Shown piece by piece: positions 16,677 to 24,171 of a stretch of 51,511 nt of DNA (its first letter is position 1; every line of letters begins with the position of its first letter). The notes beneath the pieces were generated by a model. The model searched no databases, had not been told where the DNA came from, and saw only the letters and a list, made by a program, of their open reading frames with translations. Position numbers and translations under genes: made by a program. This DNA comes from Bdellovibrionia bacterium (GTDB lineage: Bacteria > Bdellovibrionota > Bdellovibrionia > Bdellovibrionales > JAGQZY01): positions 1 to 51,511 of the forward strand of contig JAUHWN010000011.1 in the NCBI GenBank assembly GCA_030424665.1, in the 5' to 3' direction.

Positions 16677-17609
16677 TTATTCTTTGTAAACTTGCTTTCC
16701 CCATCTTTTAACTCGCGGGAGAAATCTATAAATGACAAAGTGATATATTTTTGGAGGCATCAATTTTCTAAACCAAAAAAGTAGCCATGCATCCAATGTA
16801 ACGTAAATGCGAAGTGGTGGGTTGTCCTTCTTCAAAACCCTATCTATTTGCTTGGCAATAGTTTCGTTTGTTGAATGAGATTGATGCATTCGATTCGAAA
16901 TGAGTTGTTTCATGCCGATATAATGCTCGTGATAAGTGCTTAATTGATTGATGCAGCTTTTCTCACATTTTCTGCTTTCCGTGGTGTTTTCAAATCCTTC
17001 TGAATCAATGAAGCCAGGAATAATTAGAGTGACGTGAATATTCCATGGTTTCATTTCATACCAAAGTGACTCTGACGCAGCTTCAAGAGCATACTTTGAA
17101 GCGCTATAGGAGGACATAGTAGGCATGGCCATAAATCCACCCGCAGAGGAAATATTTATAATTTTACCATAATTATTTTTTCTCATGAGTGATAAAACAT
17201 GTTCTATCATATGAAATGGAGCTAAGTAGTTAACTGCCATCTGAGTTTTTCTATAGGAATCGGTTGAATCTTCAACGGTAGATCGATCCGTTATGCCTGC
17301 ATTATTGATTAAAATATCGACGTTGCCTAGCTTCTCGACGACTTCGGCAATGACATTTTCAGTTTGTTGGTAATTGAGGACATCAAGGCTTCTCAGCCAA
17401 ACAAATTCTGAATTGAATATTGATTCACCTTCGAATCTTTTCATCGAAGCTTTGCGTGCAGTTAATACTAGAAAATACTCATCGCCTTGAATTAACTTTT
17501 TTGCAAGTGCTAGACCAAGACCTTTGCTAGCTCCCGTAAGTAAAATTATTTTTCTGTTAGTTCGTCTCTTTGAATTTAAATTTGTAAGATTTATTGTCGG
17601 GTTATTCAT
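16677..17609 (-). CDS. Short-chain dehydrogenase/reductase with a hydrophobic C-terminus
   Basis: 310 residues. Classical SDR motifs are complete: cofactor loop TGASKGLG (25-32), NNAG (102-105), catalytic Ser (ISSAGG, about 154), Tyr168 and Lys172 (YSASK). The C-terminal 50 residues (LRIYVTLDAWLLFWFRKLMP and onwards) are aromatic and basic, suggesting peripheral membrane attachment and a lipid-like substrate. Its start overlaps the stop of the upstream small gene by eight bases, so the two are probably co-translated. Confidence 0.9.
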   Translation of the reverse strand: MNNPTINLTNLNSKRRTNRKIILLTGASKGLGLALAKKLIQGDEYFLVLTARKASMKRFEGESIFNSEFVWLRSLDVLNYQQTENVIAEVVEKLGNVDILINNAGITDRSTVEDSTDSYRKTQMAVNYLAPFHMIEHVLSLMRKNNYGKIINISSAGGFMAMPTMSSYSASKYALEAASESLWYEMKPWNIHVTLIIPGFIDSEGFENTTESRKCEKSCINQLSTYHEHYIGMKQLISNRMHQSHSTNETIAKQIDRVLKKDNPPLRIYVTLDAWLLFWFRKLMPPKIYHFVIYRFLPRVKRWGKQVYKE

Positions 17610-17886
17610 AGTAGCTACTAATTTTAGATAACGTTGCTTTTAATTTAAGCCATAGTTTAGAAATTTTAGGACCTAAAAGTTTTTTATTTCCTTCAGACAA
17701 TAAATATGAATCTTTTATTTCATTGTCTATATTATTTAACTGCTTCTTTGCTGAAATTAATTGAAAACGAACCGTAGTTCGTAATAGAGGTTCTAAATAT
17801 CGCTCTTTTAATACAAGTTCATTTATTTCGTTATTTGTGCTTCTGATATCTAATGAGTTTGGTATTTGTCCGTATAATTTTCTCAC
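17602..17886 (-). CDS. Small helical protein of unknown function, coupled to the SDR gene
   Basis: 94 residues from a GTG at 17886 preceded by AAGGA at suitable spacing. The sequence is basic and probably all helical (NNEINELVLKERYLEPLL, FQLISAKKQLNNIDNE). No family was recognised. It overlaps the SDR start by eight bases. Confidence 0.65.
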   Translation of the reverse strand: MRKLYGQIPNSLDIRSTNNEINELVLKERYLEPLLRTTVRFQLISAKKQLNNIDNEIKDSYLLSEGNKKLLGPKISKLWLKLKATLSKISSYYE

Positions 17887-17975
17887 GAAAAATCCTTTTT
17901 TTAAGTTCGTTTTATTTCAAGATCTATCAGCTCAAGTTTTTTGAGCTGGAGTACTGAGAAATTTATGTTTAATTG

Positions 17976-18245
17976 CTATCTCGTAACTTTATAGAATATT
18001 GAAATCGGTGTGGTTACTGACTGGGAAACTCTAATCTCCCGATCAAACAATCTAAAACCATTACACTTCTTGATCGCATTGTCTCCATCGATCCGTTTTT
18101 CGAAGTGTGCATATCCAATACCTGCTGACATGCCATACTTATCGAGTTTGACTGCCGAACAGATGTAGCCTTTTAAGTCACTCATTAAACTAGATAGGTC
18201 ATTAGAGGTAACGGTTTTGTTTAAATTTTCAATTAAAATAATCAT
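17976..18245 (-). CDS. RRM-domain RNA-binding protein, copy 2 (divergent)
   Basis: 89 residues with a divergent RRM: RNP2-like IILIENL, RNP1-like GIGYAHFE, and the closing NGFRLFDREIRVSQS that matches the last strands of the fold. The canonical aromatic of RNP1 is partly kept (Tyr, Phe). The ATG follows TTAGGA. It lies 35 bases downstream of the second HPF-like gene, the reverse of the order in copy 1. A G/C run of eight bases and nine A/T bases lie in that gap. Confidence 0.8.
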   Translation of the reverse strand: MIILIENLNKTVTSNDLSSLMSDLKGYICSAVKLDKYGMSAGIGYAHFEKRIDGDNAIKKCNGFRLFDREIRVSQSVTTPISIFYKVTR

Positions 18246-18280
18246 TGGGATTCCTAACTTCTGAAAAAAAAAGGGGGGGG

Positions 18281-18574
18281 TCAGAATACTCGTTGTTGCA
18301 TAAACACTCTAATTTGTGCTCTTAGTAATAATATAACGTCTTTAACAACTAGAATTGGTTGTGTGCCACTGGAGTTTGCTTCAAATTTGAATGAATTTGA
18401 TTGAACAGCAAGATTACCAGTAAAACTATTCTCATGATTTGATAGGTGCAACCTTAAATTGCTACCAGATGGAGTGCATCGTTCTAGTTTTTTAAGAAGT
18501 TGATCTATTTCTAAGTAGGAGTCTTTAGGAATTTTTATTCCGGATAGAAAGATTTTGCAGTTCGTCGGTTTCAT
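18281..18574 (-). CDS. HPF/RaiA-like protein, copy 2
   Basis: 97 residues from the ATG at 18574, which follows AAAGGA; an upstream in-frame ATG at 18622 lacks this support. The chosen start makes it exactly as long as copy 1 at 15649-15942 and gap-free against it. Shared positions include the PxNC start, ISG or LSG, LLxxxER, TP, SFxFE, the VV pair and the QRxF end. Same predicted fold and the same tentative role as a ribosome-associated factor. Confidence 0.7.
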   Translation of the reverse strand: MKPTNCKIFLSGIKIPKDSYLEIDQLLKKLERCTPSGSNLRLHLSNHENSFTGNLAVQSNSFKFEANSSGTQPILVVKDVILLLRAQIRVFMQQRVF

Positions 18575-18622
18575 ATAATTATCCTTTGCTGGAGCAATGT
18601 CCTGCCACGATGATTTACTCAT

Positions 18623-18940
18623 TCAATTCTTGAATGAGTAGTGATTCAATTTTCTTGAATAAAAATAGATGTGACAAATTTCAAGAAGGGAAAAATACCT
18701 TAGTATCTCAGATTAAGAGTTTTCACCAAAACTCAATAACTTATATACACCATAGCACGATTGAATTAACTCAACAAAGAAGTTTATGATTATTCTCTTC
18801 AAGTCTACTCCAATTGATATGACTATTAAATTGCCTTGCTTCTTTACACTTCCAAGAGGTCTAGTGATGCATTACTTGATTTTTCTATGAGGTCCCTATG
18901 TTAGGTTTAGAATTCGTTTGTAGGGTCATTCCAAGGGGAC
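18623..18940. other. 318-base A+T-rich gap
   Basis: No gene seen. It lies between diverging genes and should hold their promoters; no clear consensus could be assigned. Confidence 0.45.
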
Positions 18941-19363
18941 TTGGGGAGTTCATTTGGAATAGTTGCAAATAAGGCGTTTGATAAAATCACAAAGCACTTT
19001 CCCAAATCTGATTTTAAATCATTATTAATTCAGAAAGAAAATAAGAAGTATGAAGTGGGGTGTAATAAAGATTATTTAGTTTTTTTCTCAATGCCCTTTG
19101 GGTTGTCTAAATATGAGCTAGAAGACAAGTATGGTGTGCCTGATGAGCTTGAGTACTTTGATCAAAACAAATTGAGTCATATAGCAAACAAGATCTACTA
19201 CAAGGGTAAAAAGCATCATCTTTATATCAAAACCACGAGCAAAATAGTATCTCTATTAGATGATAATCGCGTTGATTATTTGTCTCTTTTGTTCTTAAAG
19301 GAATACTTAAAAAAGCTTTCCGTAGCCGTTCAAGAGTTTAGAGATAGAAAAAAAGCCAGTTGA
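18941..19363 (+). CDS. Hypothetical basic protein
   Basis: 140 residues. The frame opens at 18911 and has no ATG near its start; TTG at 18941 with AAGGGG only two bases upstream is the best candidate, so the true start is uncertain. The sequence is Lys-rich and soluble with FGLSKYELEDKYGVPDELEYF and LLFLKEYLKKLSVAVQEF as visible segments. No family was recognised. It lies just outside the left end of the integrated element. Confidence 0.55.
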   Translation: MGSSFGIVANKAFDKITKHFPKSDFKSLLIQKENKKYEVGCNKDYLVFFSMPFGLSKYELEDKYGVPDELEYFDQNKLSHIANKIYYKGKKHHLYIKTTSKIVSLLDDNRVDYLSLLFLKEYLKKLSVAVQEFRDRKKAS

Positions 19364-19428
19364 AGTGAGAGTTATCTGCGTATTTCAAGGCTGGCTTTCG
19401 TTCTCATGTATTTGTATCGGGACCCAAT

Positions 19429-19557
19429 CTATATTGAGCATCTATCTAGATTTTTGCTCAAGAGAAGAAGCACACTTTTTATCAGTGCAATTTGCGAACT
19501 CAAACCGAGTGATAACGCACAATAGATAATAATAAGTTTCAGGTATAGTTTGATCAT
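19429..19557 (-). CDS. 42-residue hydrophobic peptide
   Basis: The ATG at 19557 follows GAGGAG by about five bases, a strong ribosome site. The product (start MIKLYLKLIIIYCALSLGLS) is one transmembrane stretch with a short basic tail. Size and shape resemble type I toxins or small membrane regulators, but no antitoxin RNA is evident, so this is only a possibility. Confidence 0.5.
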   Translation of the reverse strand: MIKLYLKLIIIYCALSLGLSSQIALIKSVLLLLSKNLDRCSI

Positions 19558-19665
19558 TTTTACTCCTCGGATTTTGAGGAAACTTGAAACCCATGGGTAA
19601 GTATGTGTACCACTTTCCATGGCGGCTAGCGCCTAAATGAGAGCCTCTAAAGGCCACTTGATTGA

Positions 19666-19695
19666 TGCTACCATCGTGCTACCACAATGCTACCA
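19666..19695. repeat. Three TGCTACCA repeats at 11-bp spacing
   Basis: TGCTACCA occurs at 19666, 19677 and 19688, exactly one helical turn apart, about 120 bases left of the attachment repeat. Spacing of this kind is seen in recombinase arm sites and in operators. A single related TGCTACC is at 26223 next to the integrase start. Confidence 0.6.
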
Positions 19696-19813
19696 ACTGG
19701 TGAAATGAACTGAAATACACCGAAAGGTGTACTCAAAGTCTCTTTATCAGATCGAATTAAATAAGTGTTGAGAATGATTTCTCTATTTTGTGCTATCGAA
19801 TTTTTAACGAGAT

Positions 19814-19868
<55 letters not shown>

Positions 19869-20092
19869 AGTATAACCCGCCACGTCATATTATTTCCGAA
19901 ATCCGGAGCGAAGCAACATACTCTTATCGGCCTTTAGTCCTGGATTTTAAGTAGAGATGGCACACAGAATGCTTGGGTAAGTGTTGAAGACAAAATTAAG
20001 TCTTAATCTTTAATGGTAAATATTATAGACTGTCTGGACTAAGGGATGGCCGCGGCCCCCTTCCTAGACTTCGTATTACAATGGGACATTGA

Positions 20093-20947
20093 ATGGCATC
20101 TAGCAAATCAACATCGATAGAAAAGTATCTTAACAAATTCACATGCGAGGACACTCTTAAGTTTCTAAGGAAGCTACCTGATAACTCAATCGACCTCGCC
20201 GTAACATCTCCTCCTTACAATATTAAAAACTCCACAGGCAATGGCCTTAAAGATGGCAGAGGCGGAAAATGGTCTAATGCCCACCTGCTAGATGGCTATA
20301 CCGACCACGCAGACACAATGCCATATGACCTATATGTTGAATGGCAGAGACAATGCATCTCTGAGGTCATGAGGGTTTTAAAAGAAGATGGTGCATTCTT
20401 TTACAATCACAAGTGGCGAGTTCAAAAAGGACTTATCCAAAACCGACAAGAAATCGTTGAGGGCTTTCCTTTAAGGCAAATAATTATTTGGCAAAGGGCT
20501 GGTGGGTTTAATTTCAATCCTGGCTATTTCCTTCCCACTTATGAAGTGGTTTACATGTTCACAAACCCTAAGTTTAAACTTGCACCAAAAAAGAATGGGG
20601 TCGGAGATGTTTGGAAGTTCCCGCAAGAACTTAATAATCCTCATCCTGCACCATTTCCAGTTTCATTAGTTGAAAGAATCATAGATTCTACACATGCCAA
20701 AGTAGTTCTAGACCCTTTTATGGGATCAGGAACAACTGCTATTGCTGCCAAATTATGCGGCAGAGACTTCATAGGCGTAGATTTGTCTAAAGAATATTGC
20801 AAAATGGCTAAAGACCGAATGAAAAAGTATGAGGCCAACCCGGAGCTTGGGGATCCGTATTCTTATGAAAAAATTAAAAGAAAGCCGCCCAAGAACAAAA
20901 AGCCCATAACTGGGAAGAGCAACTCGAAGCAAATCGAGATGCTTTAG
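20093..20947 (+). CDS. DNA N4-cytosine methyltransferase (type II, beta-class order)
   Basis: 284 residues. Motif IV is TSPPYNI (38-44), the TSPPY form typical of N4-cytosine enzymes, and the SAM-binding motif I DPFMGSGTTAIAA (from 207) lies C-terminal to it, the beta-class order. The tail is basic. It uses S-adenosylmethionine to protect the host recognition site. The next gene is an MvaI/BcnI-like endonuclease; the known partners of that family are also m4C enzymes, which supports the pairing. No clear ribosome site is seen before the ATG, which may limit expression. Confidence 0.93.
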   Translation: MASSKSTSIEKYLNKFTCEDTLKFLRKLPDNSIDLAVTSPPYNIKNSTGNGLKDGRGGKWSNAHLLDGYTDHADTMPYDLYVEWQRQCISEVMRVLKEDGAFFYNHKWRVQKGLIQNRQEIVEGFPLRQIIIWQRAGGFNFNPGYFLPTYEVVYMFTNPKFKLAPKKNGVGDVWKFPQELNNPHPAPFPVSLVERIIDSTHAKVVLDPFMGSGTTAIAAKLCGRDFIGVDLSKEYCKMAKDRMKKYEANPELGDPYSYEKIKRKPPKNKKPITGKSNSKQIEML

Positions 20948-21038
20948 TACCATAGTCCAATTCTTCCCAACTCTGTTCGAGAGGAAGCTCATCCGTTTTA
21001 CAATTTAAGGTGGACATCTACACCTTGGATTTTGCGAA

Positions 21039-21839
21039 TTGGAACAGTTTTCTTTAGAATCTTTGATTGAGAAACTTAATGGCATTGTCAATAAATGGCA
21101 TCCTGGAACTCGCCCGGGCAATGATGGCAATCAAGGCAATACATTAGAAGATCTTCTTGGAGTTGAAGAAAATAATTTTTCGATACCTGACTTTGGGGTT
21201 TATGAAATAAAAACTCAGAAAGCTGAGACAGGGAGCCTGATTACTCTTTTTCACAAAGAGCCAAAGCCACCCAAGTCCGTGCCTAAACTTTTACTCGCGA
21301 TGGGTTGGAAGCATTCAGAAGCTGGCAATAAGTATCCTGAAAATGAAATGAGCTTTAGAATGACGACGCCTTCAAACACCTATACATCAAGAGGTTTTAC
21401 CGTCTCAATATATGAAGAGACAATAAACATCGAATTTGACAAAACAGAAGTTAACCTTGCTGATTCTGATCGCACCAATAACTACAATAATTTAGGAGAA
21501 TGGTTAACAGAAATCGAGAACAGAAGTCCTGTTAACTACAAGGATATTTTTCCACTATTTTATGATCGCAAAGATTTTGAATCAAAATGTATTGAAAAGT
21601 TAGATAAAACTTTATTTGTCACATGCAAAACTAGAAAGAAAAATGGCAGAAAAGAATTCTTTTTTGATGAGGCGTTCCTGCTTGAAGGATTCAATCACGA
21701 TAAGATGACTGAGCTTTTTTCTCAAGGTGCAGTTTACATAGATTTTGATGCTCGGACAGGTCATAATCATGGGACTAAAATTCGCATCAAAAAAGATCGG
21801 CTGCCTGACCTTTTCGATTTTTCGAGAGCAATTCTCTGA
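21039..21839 (+). CDS. MvaI/BcnI-family type II restriction endonuclease
   Basis: 266 residues from a TTG, 91 bases after the methyltransferase. The family signature is clear: GNTLEDLLGVEENNFSIPD, then the metal-binding active site IPDFGVYEIKTQK with Asp51, Glu56 and Lys58. MvaI and BcnI are monomeric enzymes that cut CCWGG and CCSGG, so a CCNGG-like target is likely here but not provable. The weak start compared with typical genes may help keep nuclease below methylase levels. The pair could act as an addiction module for the element. Confidence 0.88.
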   Translation: MEQFSLESLIEKLNGIVNKWHPGTRPGNDGNQGNTLEDLLGVEENNFSIPDFGVYEIKTQKAETGSLITLFHKEPKPPKSVPKLLLAMGWKHSEAGNKYPENEMSFRMTTPSNTYTSRGFTVSIYEETINIEFDKTEVNLADSDRTNNYNNLGEWLTEIENRSPVNYKDIFPLFYDRKDFESKCIEKLDKTLFVTCKTRKKNGRKEFFFDEAFLLEGFNHDKMTELFSQGAVYIDFDARTGHNHGTKIRIKKDRLPDLFDFSRAIL

Positions 21840-22108
21840 GAATCTTAATGAGCAAATTAAGATTAAATGGAAAACCCCATCAAGTCCCAGGATGCCTTCT
21901 GCTGCGTTTTTATGCTCCTCCCCTGGTGTTTGTATTCCTTGGAGATGCACCTCTTAGAGCGACTCCTGTTGGCTCTCAGAGCAAGTTTTTCGATATTTGG
22001 GCTCCCATACAATTTGAATATGATTATCACACTGGATCCACCTATTTACCCTCTATGCCCCCCTCAGACTTGTGAAGGGGATGCCCCTCGCGAAAAAAGG
22101 AGGACCAG
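21840..22108. other. 269-base region with hairpins between the endonuclease and a small gene
   Basis: A perfect 9-bp inverted repeat (AATCTTAAT, loop GAGCAA, ATTAAGATT; 21841-21864) follows the endonuclease stop without a T tract, and a short GGGG-ATG-CCCC hairpin lies near 22078-22088. Base use is more C-rich than in the flanking genes. Several overlapping frames are open but none has convincing coding character. Confidence 0.5.
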
Positions 22109-22285
22109 ATGAAAGGTAAAAATAATAACAAAAAGCAATCTAGCCCAATACGCTACGATTCTATTCAAATCTCTAACTCTCTTGAATACTTACTCCTCAG
22201 AATTGGCCAGAATGTCATTATTGTAAAGCTGAGTGAGATTGACAATTTGAGAGAGTCGAAATCCCAAACACAAGAGGCAGGTTAA
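22109..22285 (+). CDS. 58-residue small protein of the element
   Basis: ATG at 22109 five bases after a perfect AGGAGG. The product starts MKGKNNNKKQSSPIRYDSIQ and continues with a strand-rich stretch (LEYLLLRIGQNVIIVKLSEI). Basic start, acidic end, no membrane helix. A strong terminator follows the stop by six bases. It may be a regulator; no family was recognised. Confidence 0.65.
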   Translation: MKGKNNNKKQSSPIRYDSIQISNSLEYLLLRIGQNVIIVKLSEIDNLRESKSQTQEAG

Positions 22286-22291
22286 TCTTCA

Positions 22292-22317
22292 GGGGCTCTG
22301 TATTAGAGCCCCTTTTT
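22292..22317 (+). terminator. Rho-independent terminator
   Basis: GGGGCTCT, loop GTATT, AGAGCCCC, then TTTTT. It ends the plus-strand transcript of the small gene and encloses the stop codon of the convergent Rep gene. Confidence 0.9.
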
Positions 22318-23094
22318 GATTATTCTATTTAAAAATGATTTGTAGTCCTTGCCCGTTTTTTTGTTAATCAATTTCTTCTTATTAAAAAAGTCATTTAGTA
22401 TCTGTTGAATAAATTCTTCTTCGTTCAAATGGTCTACCAAATCCTTGCCGGAATACTTTCTCAAAGTAGAGCGAAGTAATCTGACCTCAAACCTATAGAA
22501 CGTTTTTCTCTTTCTGATTCTGTAAAGAGGTTCGTTGTTATAAAATTCAATTCTTTTTTTTGATTTTCTAAGCTCAGCCAACTTATTGTAAAAAACTATA
22601 TCGTAGATCCGAGGATGAGTTATATATCTTGATTCTATATCTCCTCCAAGCTTCCCATAGGTTTTCTCCCATACTTCTTCACTTTTATCTACGATAGAAA
22701 AATTGTGAAAGTAAGAATTGACGTTCTTAACATCAAGAAAGTCTATGGCTATATCAATACGACTCATTCGAACCTCTCCAAATTCTTTTTTTAAGTATTT
22801 AAAAAGAGGTTTTAGCTTTTTGATATAGGCGTCCTTCTGGTCAAAAAATCTTCCGTGGCAAGTAATCATAGTCGATCTTGCATCGTGAGAAACAAACAGT
22901 TTGTCTCCATAATCGCACCACTTATTATTAAATCGTTTCGCGGTATAAAATTCGTACCCTATACCATTCAATAATTTCTCATACCTATCGTAATGGTTCT
23001 TCTCCATTAGTAATGGCTTGACCCAAGGAACTGTAAAAGTAATTCCATCTAGTCTGATTAAAACTCTAGGCTTTAAAGGTCTTCCAGGCTTCAT
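22303..23094 (-). CDS. Rep_trans-family rolling-circle initiator or relaxase (RstA/NicK/MobT-like)
   Basis: 263 residues from the ATG at 23094, which has GGAGGT four bases upstream and overlaps the ATPase stop as ATGA. Family landmarks appear in order: a small-domain strand TMITCHGRFF, the RMSRIDIAIDF motif (compare RIDLAVD), then RIYDIVFYNKLAELRKSKK and FYRFEVRLLRSTLRKY, corresponding to the Y-K and R-E motifs of RstA, NicK and RepC-like proteins. Such proteins nick an origin and start rolling-circle replication or conjugative transfer through a tyrosine-DNA link. Coupling to an FtsK-like ATPase fits either use. Confidence 0.78.
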   Translation of the reverse strand: MKPGRPLKPRVLIRLDGITFTVPWVKPLLMEKNHYDRYEKLLNGIGYEFYTAKRFNNKWCDYGDKLFVSHDARSTMITCHGRFFDQKDAYIKKLKPLFKYLKKEFGEVRMSRIDIAIDFLDVKNVNSYFHNFSIVDKSEEVWEKTYGKLGGDIESRYITHPRIYDIVFYNKLAELRKSKKRIEFYNNEPLYRIRKRKTFYRFEVRLLRSTLRKYSGKDLVDHLNEEEFIQQILNDFFNKKKLINKKTGKDYKSFLNRIIKKGL

Positions 23095-23768
23095 TTTGAC
23101 CTCCACTTCTTAACAATCAGATAGCCTGAGTGTGGTGCATCACCAATTACTCCACCGTCTATTTCATAGTAGAACCTCCCGAGCTTTAGTTTTCTCTCGT
23201 TTGTCAGAGATGTTGCTGATCCAGTTGCCGATTTGCTTTGGAATTCAGTGGCTCGATTCATGATTTTAACTTTAAAGAGTGAGCTCCTTAGGTAGGTAAA
23301 CTCGCTCAAATTCGGTTCATTTGTCAGGAAAATAAGACATTTCCGGTACTCTCGACCTAACCTAGAAAGCTCATCCAAAACTTTGCTAATTTCCTCGTAA
23401 AGAGGTGAATCAGTCTTTCTATATTTTAGTAGCGAATATGCCTCGTCTATAATTATCCAACGCTGGGTCTTATTACCTTCTCTGCATTCGTCCAGGATAG
23501 ACTGTAGTTCTGATAGAATTTCAGGTAAAACTGTATCGTCTTTAAATATTATTCTATTGAATTCCGGATGGCCCCAGTCAGTATCAGTTTTGCGATCAAT
23601 TATTAGAACCTTGAATGGGGCCAAATTCGCGATAATCGTTTTAGCTAAATGTGTTTTGCCAGTACCAGGGCGACCGGTGATAATTATTGTGTTTGATTCT
23701 TTTGAATCGATGACTATTTCATCATCACCATACGTGTTTCCTATACTATAGTAAGTTAACTTTTTTTT
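23091..23768 (-). CDS. FtsK/HerA-type ATPase domain, apparently expressed by -1 frameshift from the upstream gene
   Basis: The frame opens right after a TGA at 23769-23771 and encodes about 225 residues. Walker A (TGRPGTGKTHLAKT) precedes the first possible start codon (TTG at 23624), so no normal start can make the whole domain. The frame is -1 relative to the upstream membrane gene, and both meet at nine A residues (23761-23769 on the plus strand as T). A shift there gives one protein of about 345 residues with an N-terminal membrane helix. Other motifs: VLIIDRKTD, Walker B RWIIIDEA, and LSRLGREYRKCLIFLTNEP, which matches the FtsK pattern LARKGRxxGIHLxxATQRP. A sequencing error in the A run is the main alternative. 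Confidence 0.75.
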   Translation of the reverse strand, partial: KKKLTYYSIGNTYGDDEIVIDSKESNTIIITGRPGTGKTHLAKTIIANLAPFKVLIIDRKTDTDWGHPEFNRIIFKDDTVLPEILSELQSILDECREGNKTQRWIIIDEAYSLLKYRKTDSPLYEEISKVLDELSRLGREYRKCLIFLTNEPNLSEFTYLRSSLFKVKIMNRATEFQSKSATGSATSLTNERKLKLGRFYYEIDGGVIGDAPHSGYLIVKKWRSK

Positions 23769-24127
23769 TCAAGATACAACACTAATTTCTTTCTATCTTT
23801 AGTATGCTTATACAGGCCTTTCCCGTAAATATTCTCAACAACATGGTATTTTGCTCTTATATCTTTATCGCTCAAATTAACCGGATACCGATAGATGATT
23901 ATTTTAGAAAACAGTATCCTTACAGTAATATCAAACACCTTGCTCTTGCTGGAAGCCAATCCTCCTTCAATAAGTTGTTCAAATCTCTCATCAGCGTTTG
24001 CAATAACTACTTTGAGCCAGACGATCATTATTAAAACGAATACACCAAGTAAAATCCATGCCTTGGTTTCCGTTGGTAAAGCTGTGAAGTAGTCGAACAA
24101 TTGATTTAGTACTTTTTTTAAATTCAT
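23756..24127 (-). CDS. Membrane-anchored N-terminal partner of the ATPase
   Basis: 123 residues in its own frame from the ATG at 24127, preceded by AAGGAGGAG. One transmembrane helix (AWILLGVFVLIMIVWLKVV), then a soluble part rich in basic residues (IIIYRYPVNLSDKDIRAKYH). It stops (TAA) just after the nine-A run; a -1 shift adds the ATPase domain. An N-terminal membrane anchor followed by an FtsK-type motor is the layout of conjugative coupling proteins such as TcpA-type ATPases. Confidence 0.8.
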   Translation of the reverse strand: MNLKKVLNQLFDYFTALPTETKAWILLGVFVLIMIVWLKVVIANADERFEQLIEGGLASSKSKVFDITVRILFSKIIIYRYPVNLSDKDIRAKYHVVENIYGKGLYKHTKDRKKLVLYLEKKS

Positions 24128-24140
24128 TTTCTCCTCCTTA

Positions 24141-24164
24141 AGAAAAAGAGGGAGCATTGCTCCC
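24141..24164 (-). terminator. Rho-independent terminator between the small gene and the membrane-ATPase genes
   Basis: On the minus strand GGGAGC, loop AAT, GCTCCC, then TCTTTTTC. It would reduce read-through from the strong upstream gene into the membrane-ATPase-Rep genes. Confidence 0.85.
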
Positions 24165-24171
24165 CCCTGGG

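Noticed and set aside
21745-22112. Three overlapping open frames of 70-81 codons after the endonuclease gene
   Set aside because: They overlap each other in different frames, start inside the endonuclease gene or the palindrome, and show no domain or consistent composition.
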